Positions 33,967 through 42,976 of a DNA stretch of 64,000 nt are shown here, piece by piece (position 1 is the stretch's first letter; each line of letters begins with the position of its first letter). Under the pieces are notes generated by a model. The model ran no database searches. It worked only from the letters and a program-made list of their open reading frames with translations, and was not told the DNA's origin. The stretch comes from Ampelocalamus luodianensis (Eukaryota; Streptophyta; Magnoliopsida; Poales; Poaceae), in the NCBI GenBank assembly GCA_036346255.1, contig CM070622.1:21912751-21976750 (forward strand), read 5' to 3'. Made by a program: the position numbers and the translations under genes.

Positions 33967-34328
33967 TTCTTAATAGCCTCAACCTTCACAGGATCTGTAG
34001 CCACTCCATTATCCTTGATTATGTGTCCCAAATACTCAACTTGAGATTGCCCAAACACACATTTACTTCTTTTAGCAAATAACTTCTCCTTCCTCAATTC
34101 TTGGAATACCAACTGCACATGGTGGACATGCTCTTCCAATGATCGACTGTAAATGAGGATATCATCAAAGAATACCAATACAAATTGTCTCAAAAATTTA
34201 CTCAATAATGTGTTCATGAGGGCTTGAAAGGTGGCAGGAGCATTGGTTAGCCCAAAGGGCATGACAATGAATTCATAATGTCCTTGTGAGTCTTTGAAAG
34301 TTGTTTTCTCAATATCACTAGCTTTCAT
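33936..34328 (-). pseudogene. Gypsy reverse transcriptase, C-terminal half
   Basis: Reads YEFIVMPFGLTNAPATFQ, then the catalytic FVLVFFDDILIYS (FFDD in place of the usual YxDD, normal for many gypsy elements), then VFGQSQVEYLGHII. It overlaps the next pol frame by 31 bases in a different frame. Upstream (34330-34560), the conserved DYRQLN and SGYHQIR motifs can be seen but are disrupted by 1-base losses near 34345 and 34450. Confidence 0.9.
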
Positions 34329-35054
34329 TCTAATGCGGTGATATCGGATCTTAAATCTATCTTAGAGAATACTCTGGAGCCATAGAGTTCATCTAACAAA
34401 TCCTCAATCACTGGAATAGGATATTTGTTCTTTATAGTGTTGGAGTTCGGTTATCTGTAGTCAATGCACATCCTCCAAGATCCATCCTTCTTCTTCACTA
34501 AAATGGCGGGGAGGAGTATGGACTTACACTTGGTCTTATTGTCTTTGATTTGACAATTGTTCCACTAATTCCTCCATGACATCCTTTTGGTAATGAGGAA
34601 GCCTATATGGTCTTACATTGACTGGTTTAGCCCGAGGATAGTTGGAATGGCATGGTCACAATCTCTACTTGGAGGAGGTGATTAGGTTCCTCAAAGATAT
34701 TCGCATCTTCTTGAACAAGTTCTAGCATCTTTCACGGCATCGACTTGTTTCATTTGACTTCAACACATCGGTTTGTGCATATATCACATTACAACTCCTT
34801 TCCTCATTAACCTTTGTAATTGGTTAAGATTAATTATAGAATTCAGATCGGGTGTGTCTCATCCTTAAATGTAATTTGTTTTGCCCCATACTTGGTTATT
34901 GAGAACTCTCTTGTCCTCAAATTCAATCCAATGGGATGTGGGTATATATCCAATCCACTCCAAATATAACATCATAACCCTTCAAAGTGGTAGCGCCCTC
35001 ATATCGATGAGAATTTCTCCTTGAATCTCATACTTGCAACCTTGACACAAGGTA

Positions 35055-35453
35055 TCACTTAACAATAATCCTCCATCGGCTATCATTACTTTGATTCTTT
35101 GTATGATTCACGACTTCACAAGGGATTTTGGTAACCAACTTTGGGCTTATAAATGTAGCACTACTTCCACTATCCACTAATGCTATTGCACTGTACTCCT
35201 TTATCTTTAATGCCGGTGTGAATGTCTTGCTAAGCGAACTTGTGCCTTGCACCGCATGCATAGATATTTGTAACACTTGTTTCTTTCTTGTGATTCTCGT
35301 GACTTGATGGTGGTGTGACATATTGTGCACCTTCTCGGTCCCGGTTGTATCCACTTCATCTTCTTCTTCCTCACTATCCCGATCTTCTTGAGTTAATGTG
35401 AATAATTGCTTCTCATTAAGCTTACACTTATGACCAGAAACAGGGTTCGACAC
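35055..35453 (-). pseudogene. Gypsy aspartic protease region
   Basis: The open segment contains ALVDSGSSATFISPKLV, in which DSG is the aspartic protease active site that cleaves the polyprotein. Before it lies a Glu/Asp-rich linker. The frame is closed on both sides, so it no longer joins gag or reverse transcriptase. Domain order (protease between gag and reverse transcriptase) fits a Ty3/gypsy element. Confidence 0.8.
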
Positions 35454-36265
35454 TTTCTACATTTTCCATAATCCTTTCTTGTTTTGTTGCTTTGATTACC
35501 TCCTCTATCCTTGATTTCCTTTTCATTTCGAACATCTTGTGGCGGATGAGCACCCATCTTGGCTTTGTCCCTTGAATTTCCACTTCACTTCTATTGTAGC
35601 CGAATAAGCTCTTTGTCTAAAAGGATGTGGTGTTCTATTCTCCTAGCCATCCAAATGGCTTCAATCAAATTCTGGTCTATGACATTGTAAGTGATTACGA
35701 ACATAGTCTTGCAAACCACCACAAACCGCACACATAGTATTCATCGGTAGTAAAGGGTTATCTCTTCTCACTAAACTCATGATCTCCTCAAACCGATCCA
35801 CATATGCTTTCACCGATCCGATCATGTTTAAGCCAATGAAACATTCTCACATTGTCATAAATCGATGTTTCAAAGAACCTATCCCCAACCATTCTCGCAA
35901 AGCCGATGCCAAGGTAAGATTGTCGCATTGCATCGGTGCCCTCCACCAATAGTTAGCTCTCTTTCAAATAGGTTCTTGCATGGTGCGTTCTTTGATCTAG
36001 AGGCATTCTAGCCGCTTCAAAATACTTCTCGACTTTGCTATCCATCCATCGGATCGGTGCCATCAAATTCGGGAAAATTCGGTTTGGTGATTTCAAAGCG
36101 CTCGTGTTCTGTTGTTTTCGGGTAGTGATGCTTGCCTTCCATGTTGTTACGGTTCTAGGTAATTATCAAAAGAGGGTGAATTCATAGGTCATGGGGTGAC
36201 GGTGGTGGCCCATTGCATTGGCCAATAGGAACTCGCTCCACCGCCAAATTAACCTATTGCAATTA

Positions 36266-37000
36266 CTATAAGGAGGATCTGAGCGAATAGCATAGTGAGC
36301 GCCCCTTGTGGACTATCAATTCCAATAGGTCTCCTGGTGGCTCTCCCAAGATCACAGGTACATTGTGACAACTACCCAAGGACCTGCCTTGATTAAAGTT
36401 CGCACCAGGAGTGGTCAAATTGGGATTCATGCCAAAAATTACTGGAACTGGATCTGTGCTAGCTACCTGACTATTGTTCAACATAGCTAAGGTCGCTACT
36501 GGACTGATTTGTGGTGTAGAACCCAGAGTAGATATTACAGCAGTAGACGGGTCTCTGAAATTACCTTGATAACTAGATTGTCGATCAGAAGGTTCCCTAC
36601 CACTTTGGCCATTCATGAAGTTGGCCATTAGCCCCATCAACTTATCCATTTGTGATTGCATCTGCTGATTGTTGTCATCCTGACTCTTCTTGAGGGCTTC
36701 AATACTCTTCTTCACATCTTCCATTTCCGTTGAAGTTGCGTATGATTTTTCTTCCTCCTCATTTCCCCCAACTTTGTTTTGCTTGCCCATCTTCACAGGA
36801 TCACTCAGATCTAGAAGGGGTTTCTTGAATGGCGAGTACCAAACCACCCTTAAAGATCTAGATGATTCCTTCACAGATTTTCCCCGCAATTCGCTCCCAG
36901 ATCTGTTCGGTCGAGGAATTTTACAGGGAGACAGAATCTGCTCCCAAACCCTTACCAAGACAGCGTCCAGGTTATGAATCGAGGCCAAGTTCGAGCGCTC
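36266..37000 (-). pseudogene. Gag N-terminal fragment of the Reina-like element
   Basis: After the primer-binding site the reading continues with a coiled-coil-like stretch (EDVKKSIEALKKSQDD, QMQSQMDKLMGLMANFMNG), followed by a low-complexity Ser/Thr/Pro/Asn region that loses frame near 36300. The N-terminal coiled coil is typical of gag in this group. The capsid core and any zinc knuckle (35453-36265) are not readable in a single frame. Confidence 0.65.
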
Positions 37001-37009
37001 TGATACCCT
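36994..37009 (-). other. Primer-binding site of the Reina-like element
   Basis: On the minus strand, directly after the LTR end, the sequence reads AGGGTATCAGAGCG. It matches the initiator-Met tRNA binding sequence TGGTATCAGAGC with a mismatch. This fixes the element's orientation as minus. Confidence 0.85.
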
Positions 37010-37460
37010 TGTCAAGAACTGAAAGTTCAGACTAAAATCGCAAAGATCAGCGCATGGATTTTTGGAGATTTTCGATGTAAAATGGAAGGAGCGGAACTTA
37101 AGCTAAGCTATTGCGGCTAGGGTTTGTATTGATCGCAAAGGATAAACGACTTGTCCGCCATTACAGAGCTTATATAGCCCAGTTCAGGTAAATGCAAAAG
37201 GATAGCAGATGAAAGTAAACAATTCCAGATTCACTACAGTCAGTAAGAATCCATGCAGTAATAACTGGAAGCAATGAAAGCCGTCAGATAGTGATCTTGC
37301 GGTCGCCTTGAGATAGAATGCATGCCTGAAGCATTTAGTGAAGTCGGCGCCGGAAACCCACAACGCTCTCCTTCGCTGGATGTAAGTTCCTTTCATCTCA
37401 GCCCTTGCTCAAAATACCGGTTCATCATCAATCAACAGTTCACTCTTCCAGATCCTGACA
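37010..37460 (-). repeat. 5' LTR of the Reina-like element
   Basis: 451 bp, bounded by the primer-binding site on its left and the CCTCA TSD on its right. It contains CTTATATAGC in both LTR copies, a possible promoter element. Confidence 0.9.
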
Positions 37461-37576
37461 CCTCACCGCCTGCAGTGGCCTCACAAGCGCCGCTACAGAC
37501 CGCGCCCCGTCTCCTCGCGCGCGTGTCCTGGCTTCCCCTCCCTCGCGCGTTCGGCCCGACGCGACACGACGTCCCC

Positions 37577-37750
37577 CACTCGCGTTCGCCGCCAATCCAG
37601 CCCTTCCCCTCCGCCTTGCTCCTCGCAGCGCTCCCTCAAATACGGCCGTCTCCTCGACGCGACATCCCCCACTCGCGTTCGCCGCCAATCCAGCCCTTCC
37701 CCTCCGCCCTGCTCTTCGCAGCGCTCCCTCAAATACGGCCGTCTCCTCAG
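37577..37750. repeat. Two-copy GC-rich direct repeat in a leader
   Basis: A unit of about 90 bp (CACTCGCGTTCGCCGCCAAT ... CTCAAATACGGCCGTCTCCT) occurs twice in tandem with very few changes. It lies in the resumed leader downstream of the retrotransposon. The ORFs through it are duplicated low-complexity readings. Confidence 0.9.
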
Positions 37751-38109
37751 GAGGCCTAGGGTTCGAGAGACCTCTGCGCCCGTCCCCTCGCGCCGCCATT
37801 CGCCGCAGTGCTCTGGTATGGCTGCCGTGCATCCTTTGGGTCCTTGATTTCCCTACTGCTTTGCGTTTTTCCCGGGGCCTGTATCGGCGGGAGGTTGGGG
37901 AATCGCGCCGATTCGGTGACCCTGGGGTTTTCAAGGGTTTTGGGAGGATTTGTTGGTGGATTTTTTGTCGTTTCCGTGACAGATTTTCGCGGATTCGGCT
38001 AGGGACATGATGTTCCCTGCGGATTCTGGGGGCTCTATCTGTTTCTTCGACGTATCAGTAAGCAGGGGGTGTTGGATTTGCTTGTGTTCGTATTGTGGCG
38101 TTCCTCTCC

Positions 38110-38186
38110 TCGTGCTAAGGGCGGAAATTGCCGCAGGCACTGAGAATGGGAAGCGGGCCAAGGAATTCATGGAGAAGGGACAGCTG
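38110..38186 (+). pseudogene. Adenylate kinase exon fragment
   Basis: Reads VLRAEIAAGTENGKRAKEFM then EKGQLV, and ends at a GTACTC donor. This is the AMP-binding segment following the GDLLR motif in plastid-type plant adenylate kinases, which interconvert ATP, ADP and AMP. The P-loop exon and downstream exons were not found. It may be the only surviving exon of a gene whose leader begins at 31083, or a captured fragment. Confidence 0.7.
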
Positions 38187-38189
38187 GTA

Positions 38190-38940
38190 CTCCTTTTTTT
38201 TTTCCAACGTAGGTTCCAGATGAAATTATTGTTATATAAGCGCGAGTCCGGACAGGGCTGTGAGATGTGTTTGCCCATTGTTTCTGCTTATCTCTTCCAG
38301 CAGCGTCGTGCCTGTCCCAACGGTCCATGGAGGTGTGCAGATCGATCGCTCATGCCAACGCGTGTGAAAGAACATTGCAGATCTGCTAATTATTAACATG
38401 TTGCGTTTACAGTGCCTTTTTACTTAGTGACACATTAATTGGACATGTAGCTGAAATTTGCTGTTTTGCTAGCACAGGTTGACGGTATGTTACTATATTT
38501 TATTTGGTGTGCCACTGTAGCAAAAAAAAAAAGCATAATAAGAGCTTTTGCTTGCTTCTTTGAACTAATCCAAAAGGCGAAGACAAATGATATTTATATA
38601 ATATTACCACACAGCAAAGTAGAGAAGTTCAAAAAGCTTAGAAAGGAATTTACTGGCACCAAGTTCCTTTTCAGCAATGCAGAAGCATGCTGCCAACATA
38701 ACTTGTGTTTGTGATAGCACAATGTTTTGGGTACACTAGAAAGCTGTATATTGGAATCAAATTCAAAAGGTTCTCATATGCACTTCTTTTTTCATTTAGA
38801 CAATGTATGCACAATTAAGTTACAAAATGGTAAGCTTGAAACTGAAATTTGGCCCTTTTAGAATCTGTAGAAATTTAAAATTTAAATCCTATGTATGTGC
38901 TTCTCCTGGCTTGATTGTGCTTGTCTAAAACTCGAATCTC
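38190..38940. other. AT-rich, no confirmed exon
   Basis: A stretch at 38577-38705 reads KTNDIYIILPHSKVEKFKKL in frame with a closed context; the product is not recognised. The remainder looks intronic. Confidence 0.35.
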
Positions 38941-38950
38941 CAATTTTCTA

Positions 38951-39697
38951 TGGTTCAAGGCATGTCCCCTCATTGAAAGAAGGAAACTCACAGGAAACAA
39001 TATTTAATCCACCTTGGCGGCATGAACCAGTTGCAATAGGTTTGTACAAGTATTCTTCTGATTGTGGTCCTTTCTTGATACTTATGGAATGTCGTTTAAT
39101 AGTCTATATTAACTTTCTTTCAAGATCACGATTTGGAGATGCATTTCAAGACCCTGCTTCATTTGTTGCCATAAGGCCTTTGTTTGAGGTACATCCCTCA
39201 GCTCCCTTGCCACCACCACAAAAAAAAAACTAATTATTTCCCTTCTTTTGGTATGTCCAATACTTTCCATCTTAATAATAGGATGAGAGATACATGGTAA
39301 CATATAACCCAACGAAGGATAAGGTATATGCTTTGCTCAAGGACCAAGCAAAGTCAGATGACATTCTCAAAGCCGCTTTCCATGTAAGCGTTTGTTTCTC
39401 ATTGCATTGCCATTGTTAGGGGTGCTTGTCCTATATTCTGACACGGTGTTCTATCATACAGCCTCATGTATTATGCATTTTATTAACGCATCACATGCAC
39501 GGAAGCAAATGAACTCCAACCGGTTAGATCACTATGGAAACCTGTTCCCCCGGACTACAACGACTGTGTACACTCTCCTATCCATTCTCGTGCTCTTTTC
39601 TTGTCCTTTGTTTTTTTTAGCATGCTTGATTTCAGCTTTATAATCTTACTGTAGTGCATTGCCAGAGAGGTTAAGAGAACACATAACGGAGCTTCAG
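38951..39697 (+). pseudogene. RUS6-like (DUF647) 3' exons, copy 1
   Basis: Five exon remnants resemble the C-terminal part of plant ROOT UVB SENSITIVE 6. 38951-39039 reads HVPSLKEGNSQETIF. 39125-39188 reads SRFGDAFQDPASFVAIRPLF. 39282-39383 reads DERYMVTYNPTKDKVYALLK, then DQAKSDDILKAAFH. The exon from 39462 reads MHFINASHARKQMNSN after a 1-base slip. 39655-39697 reads ALPERLREHITELQ. Splice borders are conserved (GTACAT, GTAAGC, TACAG, TGTAG). The N-terminal DUF647 core is missing, and the slip in the fourth exon is shared with copy 2, so the gene was broken before the local duplication. Confidence 0.85.
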
Positions 39698-39798
39698 GTG
39701 CCTTTTTTAACTTCAAATTCCATTGGTTCTTCTACAAAATCTACTTCTTAAACATGTTTTCCACATGCTTATTATTGGCATGCATATTTTGTGTTGTT

Positions 39799-40259
39799 CA
39801 ATGTTAGTCTAAGGACATATGTGATGAAATTGTTAGGGTGTGCAGACAAGGGTAGATACATTCTCATGCTTTATCTGTGTATTCATGGATTGCCAACACA
39901 TCCCAGTGAGGTCTCCAGCACCTGCACCAAAAGCGCTGACAGCACCAAACATGCCTCCCAAATGGACAAGAGGAGGATATGGAAGCATATAAAATTTGTA
40001 ACATTAGTAAATTTCATAGAATGCGCCCCAGTATTCAATATGCAACACAGGAAAGATCCAGCACCAATACAGATAGCCGTGAATAAATTCTGAAAGATAG
40101 TTCCAGATTTCTTGAGGTTCAGGAGGTCGGTAGCTAAAAAAGTGTAGCGATTGAACAGAGCATCTAAGTCATCATTCAGCAGCTCCACTCTGTGGCAAAA
40201 AGCTATGACAGATGGGAGAGCAAGACGAGCACTTCATCACGTATGTCCTTAGACTAACA
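39799..40259. repeat. 28-bp inverted repeat flanking the antisense exon, copy 1
   Basis: ATGTTAGTCTAAGGACATAT-GTGATGAA on the left (39799-39828) is repeated in reverse complement at 40231-40259 with one mismatch. The right arm is coding (SLRTYVMK) in the antisense exon; the left arm is an extra inverted copy of that same coding piece. The same arrangement recurs in unit 2 (about 41600-41629 and 42054-42082). Confidence 0.8.
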
Positions 40260-40356
40260 TATTCTTGCTTCAAGTGTAATAACAAATTCCCCAATAATTT
40301 TTCGGCAACGTCTTTTTCGGATCTTCCAGTTAATCGCTTCTCTATTAGTACCCTAA
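39845..40356 (-). pseudogene. Antisense exon of an unrecognised membrane protein, copy 1
   Basis: The minus-strand exon shares sequence with copy 2 at 41633-42176. It contains VELLNDDLDALFNRYTFLAT, DLLNLKKSGTIFQNL and a hydrophobic segment ICIGAGSFLCCIL. Relative to copy 2 it lacks about 27 bases near 39985, which removes residues after VTNF and changes the frame. I do not recognise the family. Confidence 0.5.
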
Positions 40357-40890
40357 TTCTGCTCTTCGTTCAAATAATCCCGTTTCCACTCTTCATCGCT
40401 ATTTTTCTTCGCTTCTGCGTATAACGAGCGTGCAAATGCGCGCACAGGTACCTAGTTTTTATGGACTCGATGCATGGATGGCCTAAATGACGAAGTTGAA
40501 CGATCCTCCGCGTTAGGATTGTTTCCTCTGCCGTTCGATCGAAATTCAATGGTTCAAATCAAGTGCTACAGTGTTAATGTTATAATACAAATTCAACCTC
40601 ACAGTATCCCTTTACAGTACCGCAAACAATTCGGGTCCTATTTTTATACACTCGGATTCCAACCACGCTTAGAGACTGAAATTTTCGTCTGAGGCTGAAA
40701 TGAATCCTAAATCACATCTCACTCAGAATGTGTCAAAATCACCAAGAAAGCAAACCAAATACTACTTTCTGTGCGTTTGAGAAACCAAACCAACAAAAAA
40801 AAAATACTAAATTTTGACCGATAACTCAATCCTCAAGCCCGCAATACCTATGGAATGTCGTTTAATAGTCTATATCAACTTTCTTTCAAG

Positions 40891-41463
40891 ATCACGTTTT
40901 GGAGATGCATTTCAAGACCCTGCTTCATTTGTTGCCATAAGGCCTTTGTTTGAGGTACATCCCTCAGCTCCCTTGCCACCACAACAAAAAAAAAAACTCA
41001 TTATTTCCCTTCTTTTGGTATGCCTAATACTTTGCATCTTAATAATAGGATGAGAGATACATGGTAACATATAACCCAACGAAGGATAAGGTATATGCTT
41101 TGGTCATGGACCAAGCAAAGTCAGATGACATTCTCAAAGCCGCTTTCCATGTAAGCGTTTGTTTCTCATTTCATTGCCACTGTTAGGGGTGCTTGTCCTA
41201 TATTCTGACACGGTGTTCTATCATACAGCCTCATGTATTATGCATTTTATTAACGCATTACATGCACGGAAGCAGATGAACTCTAACCGGTTAGATCACT
41301 ATGGAAACATGTTCCCCGGACTACAACGACTGTGTACACTCTCCTATCCATTCTCGTGCTCTTTTCTTGTCCTTTGTTTTTTTTAGCATGCCTGATTTCA
41401 GCTTTATAATCTTACTACAGTGCATTGCCAGAGAGGTTAAGAGAACACATAACGGAGCTTCAG
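40891..41463 (+). pseudogene. RUS6-like 3' exons, copy 2
   Basis: The exons at 40891-40954, 41049-41150, about 41229 onward and 41421-41463 repeat those of copy 1, without the upstream HVPSLKEGN exon. One substitution changes ALLKDQ to ALVMDQ in the 41049 exon. Splice borders are again intact. It has no start and no N-terminal domain of its own, so it cannot encode RUS6 alone. Confidence 0.85.
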
Positions 41464-41632
41464 GTGCCTCTTTTTAACTTCAAATTCCATTGGTTCTTCT
41501 ACAAAATCTACTTCTTAAACATGTTTTCCACATGCTTATTAGTCATAACTGTTGCTAAAAAATAGGACAGAATTATGGCATGCATATTTTGTGTTGTTCA
41601 ATGATAGTCTAAGGACATATGTGATGAAATTG

Positions 41633-42176
41633 TTAGGGTGTGCAGACAAGGGTAGATACATTCTCATGCTTTATCTGTGTATTCATGGATTGCCAACACA
41701 TCCCAGTGAGGTCTCCAGCACCTGCACCAAAAGCACTGACAGCACCAAACATGCCTCCCAAATGGACAAGAGGAGGATATGGATGCATATACATATGTCT
41801 AAGAGTGCGAAGGAAATTTGTAACATCAGTAAATTTCATAGAATGCGCCCCAGTATTCAATATGCAACACAGGAAAGATCCAGCACCAATGCAGATAGCC
41901 ATGAATAAATTCTGAAAGATAGTTCCAGATTTCTTGAGGTTCAGGAGGTCGGTAGCTAAAGAAGTGTAGCGATTGAACAGAGCATCTAAGTCATCATTCA
42001 GCAACTCCACTCTGTGGCAAAAAGCTATGACAGATGGGAGAGCAAGACAAGAGCACTTCATCACATATGTCCTTAGACTAACATATTCTTGCTTCAAGTG
42101 TAATAACAAATTCCCTAATAATTTTTCAGCAACGTCTTTTTCGGATCTTCCAGTTAATCGCTTCTCTATTAGTACC
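41633..42176 (-). pseudogene. Antisense exon of an unrecognised membrane protein, copy 2
   Basis: One exon-like open frame of about 180 residues begins after an AATTAG acceptor (minus strand) with VLIEKRLTGRSEKDVAEKLL, then NLLLHLKQEYVSLRTYVMK, CHRVELLNDDLDALFNRY, the hydrophobic ICIGAGSFLCCIL, and a Gly/Ala-rich MFGAVSAFGAGAGDL tail. The N-terminal half is charged and helical; a single membrane segment seems likely. It lies divergent to CGEP and convergent to the RUS6 exons. No first exon was identified and the family is unknown to me. It could be the only exon left of a real gene. Confidence 0.5.
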
Positions 42177-42765
42177 CTAATTCCGCTCTTTGTTCAAATC
42201 CCGTTTTCACTCTTCATTGCTATTTTTCTTCGCTTCTGTGTATAATGAGCACGCAAATGCGCGCACAGGTACCTAGTTTTTATGGACTCGATGCATGGAT
42301 GGCCTAAATGACGAAGTTGAATGATCCTCCGCATTAGGATTGCTTCCTCTGCCGTCTGATCGAAATTTAATGGTTCAAATCAAGTGCTACAGTGTCAATG
42401 TTACAATACAAATTCAACCTCACAGTATCCCTTTGCAGTACCGCAAACAATTCGGGTCCTATTTTTATACACTCGGATTCCAACCACGCTTAGAGACTGA
42501 AATTTTCGTGAGGCTGAAATGAATCCTGATTCACATCTCACTCAGAATATGTCAAAATCACCAAGACAACAAACCAAATACTACTTTCTGTGCGTTTGAG
42601 AAACCAAACCAACCAAACAAAAATACTAAATTTTGACCGATAACTCAATCCTCAAGCCCGCAATTTTAATTGCAAAAAGGCAGAGAATATCTTTTTCCGC
42701 CATGTATCCAACCATCCCATTATTCTAATGCAATCTATACAAGAAGGAAGAGAGACCGAAAAATC

Positions 42766-42976
42766 ATGTCCTCCCTTTCCATCCTGCACAGGGCTTGCCT
42801 CCGCCTCGCTTTGCTCCCAGTCCCACCTCTGCGTGCTCCTCTTCGCCTGCCTCGCCGGAGCGCCATGAGCTCTGCCGCATCCAGGCTGTCCCACATCGCC
42901 GCCACTGCCGCCGACGCGGCCGGGGAGTCCAATGAGCCGCCGCCAGCTGCATCCGGTTTGGCCCAAGAAGACGATG
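42766..42976 (+). CDS. GEP: CGEP exon 1 (start and transit peptide)
   Basis: Starts at the first ATG of an open frame following a purine-rich leader. 211 bases end in phase 1 at a GTCCGT donor; codon G|AT joins exon 2 to read DLSSGMMSYRLPPKE. The reading is rich in Ser, Arg, Leu and Ala with few acidic residues, consistent with plastid import. A second in-frame ATG (MSSAASRL) lies 33 codons downstream. Confidence 0.85.

Larger units (their letters stand above)
31476..37460 (-). mobile_element. Reina-like chromodomain Ty3/gypsy retrotransposon, complete but degenerate
   Basis: Two LTRs of 438 and 451 bp start TGTCAAGAACTGAAAGTTCA and end GACA. The 5-bp TSD CCTCA is perfect (31471-31475, 37461-37465). 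In element orientation (minus): 5' LTR, a primer-binding site matching initiator-Met tRNA, gag, protease, reverse transcriptase, RNase H, integrase, a chromodomain-like tail, a purine-rich tract, 3' LTR. Total length about 6 kb, short LTRs and an integrase C-terminal chromodomain-like region point to the Reina clade of chromoviruses; the clade is inference. Frameshifts cluster in 34330-36265. It inserted into a GC-rich gene leader. Confidence 0.9.
39083..40848. repeat. 1.77-kb tandem duplication, unit 1
   Basis: It runs from ATGGAATGTCGTTTAATAGTC (39084) to AACTCAATCCTCAAGCCCGCA and is repeated at 40849-42664. It includes three RUS6-like exons, an antisense membrane-protein exon and about 600 bp of possible promoter sequence. 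Confidence 0.9.
40849..42664. repeat. 1.77-kb tandem duplication, unit 2
   Basis: Highly similar to 39083-40848 apart from point changes and small indels, including a gain near 41553-41575 and about 27 extra bases near 41796. Its right end lies only about 100 bp before the CGEP start codon, so CGEP upstream sequence is part of the repeated unit. Confidence 0.9.

Noticed and set aside
38951..41463. A functional RUS6 gene
   Set aside because: Only C-terminal exons are present, the N-terminal DUF647 core is missing, and a shared 1-base slip breaks the HFINAS exon.
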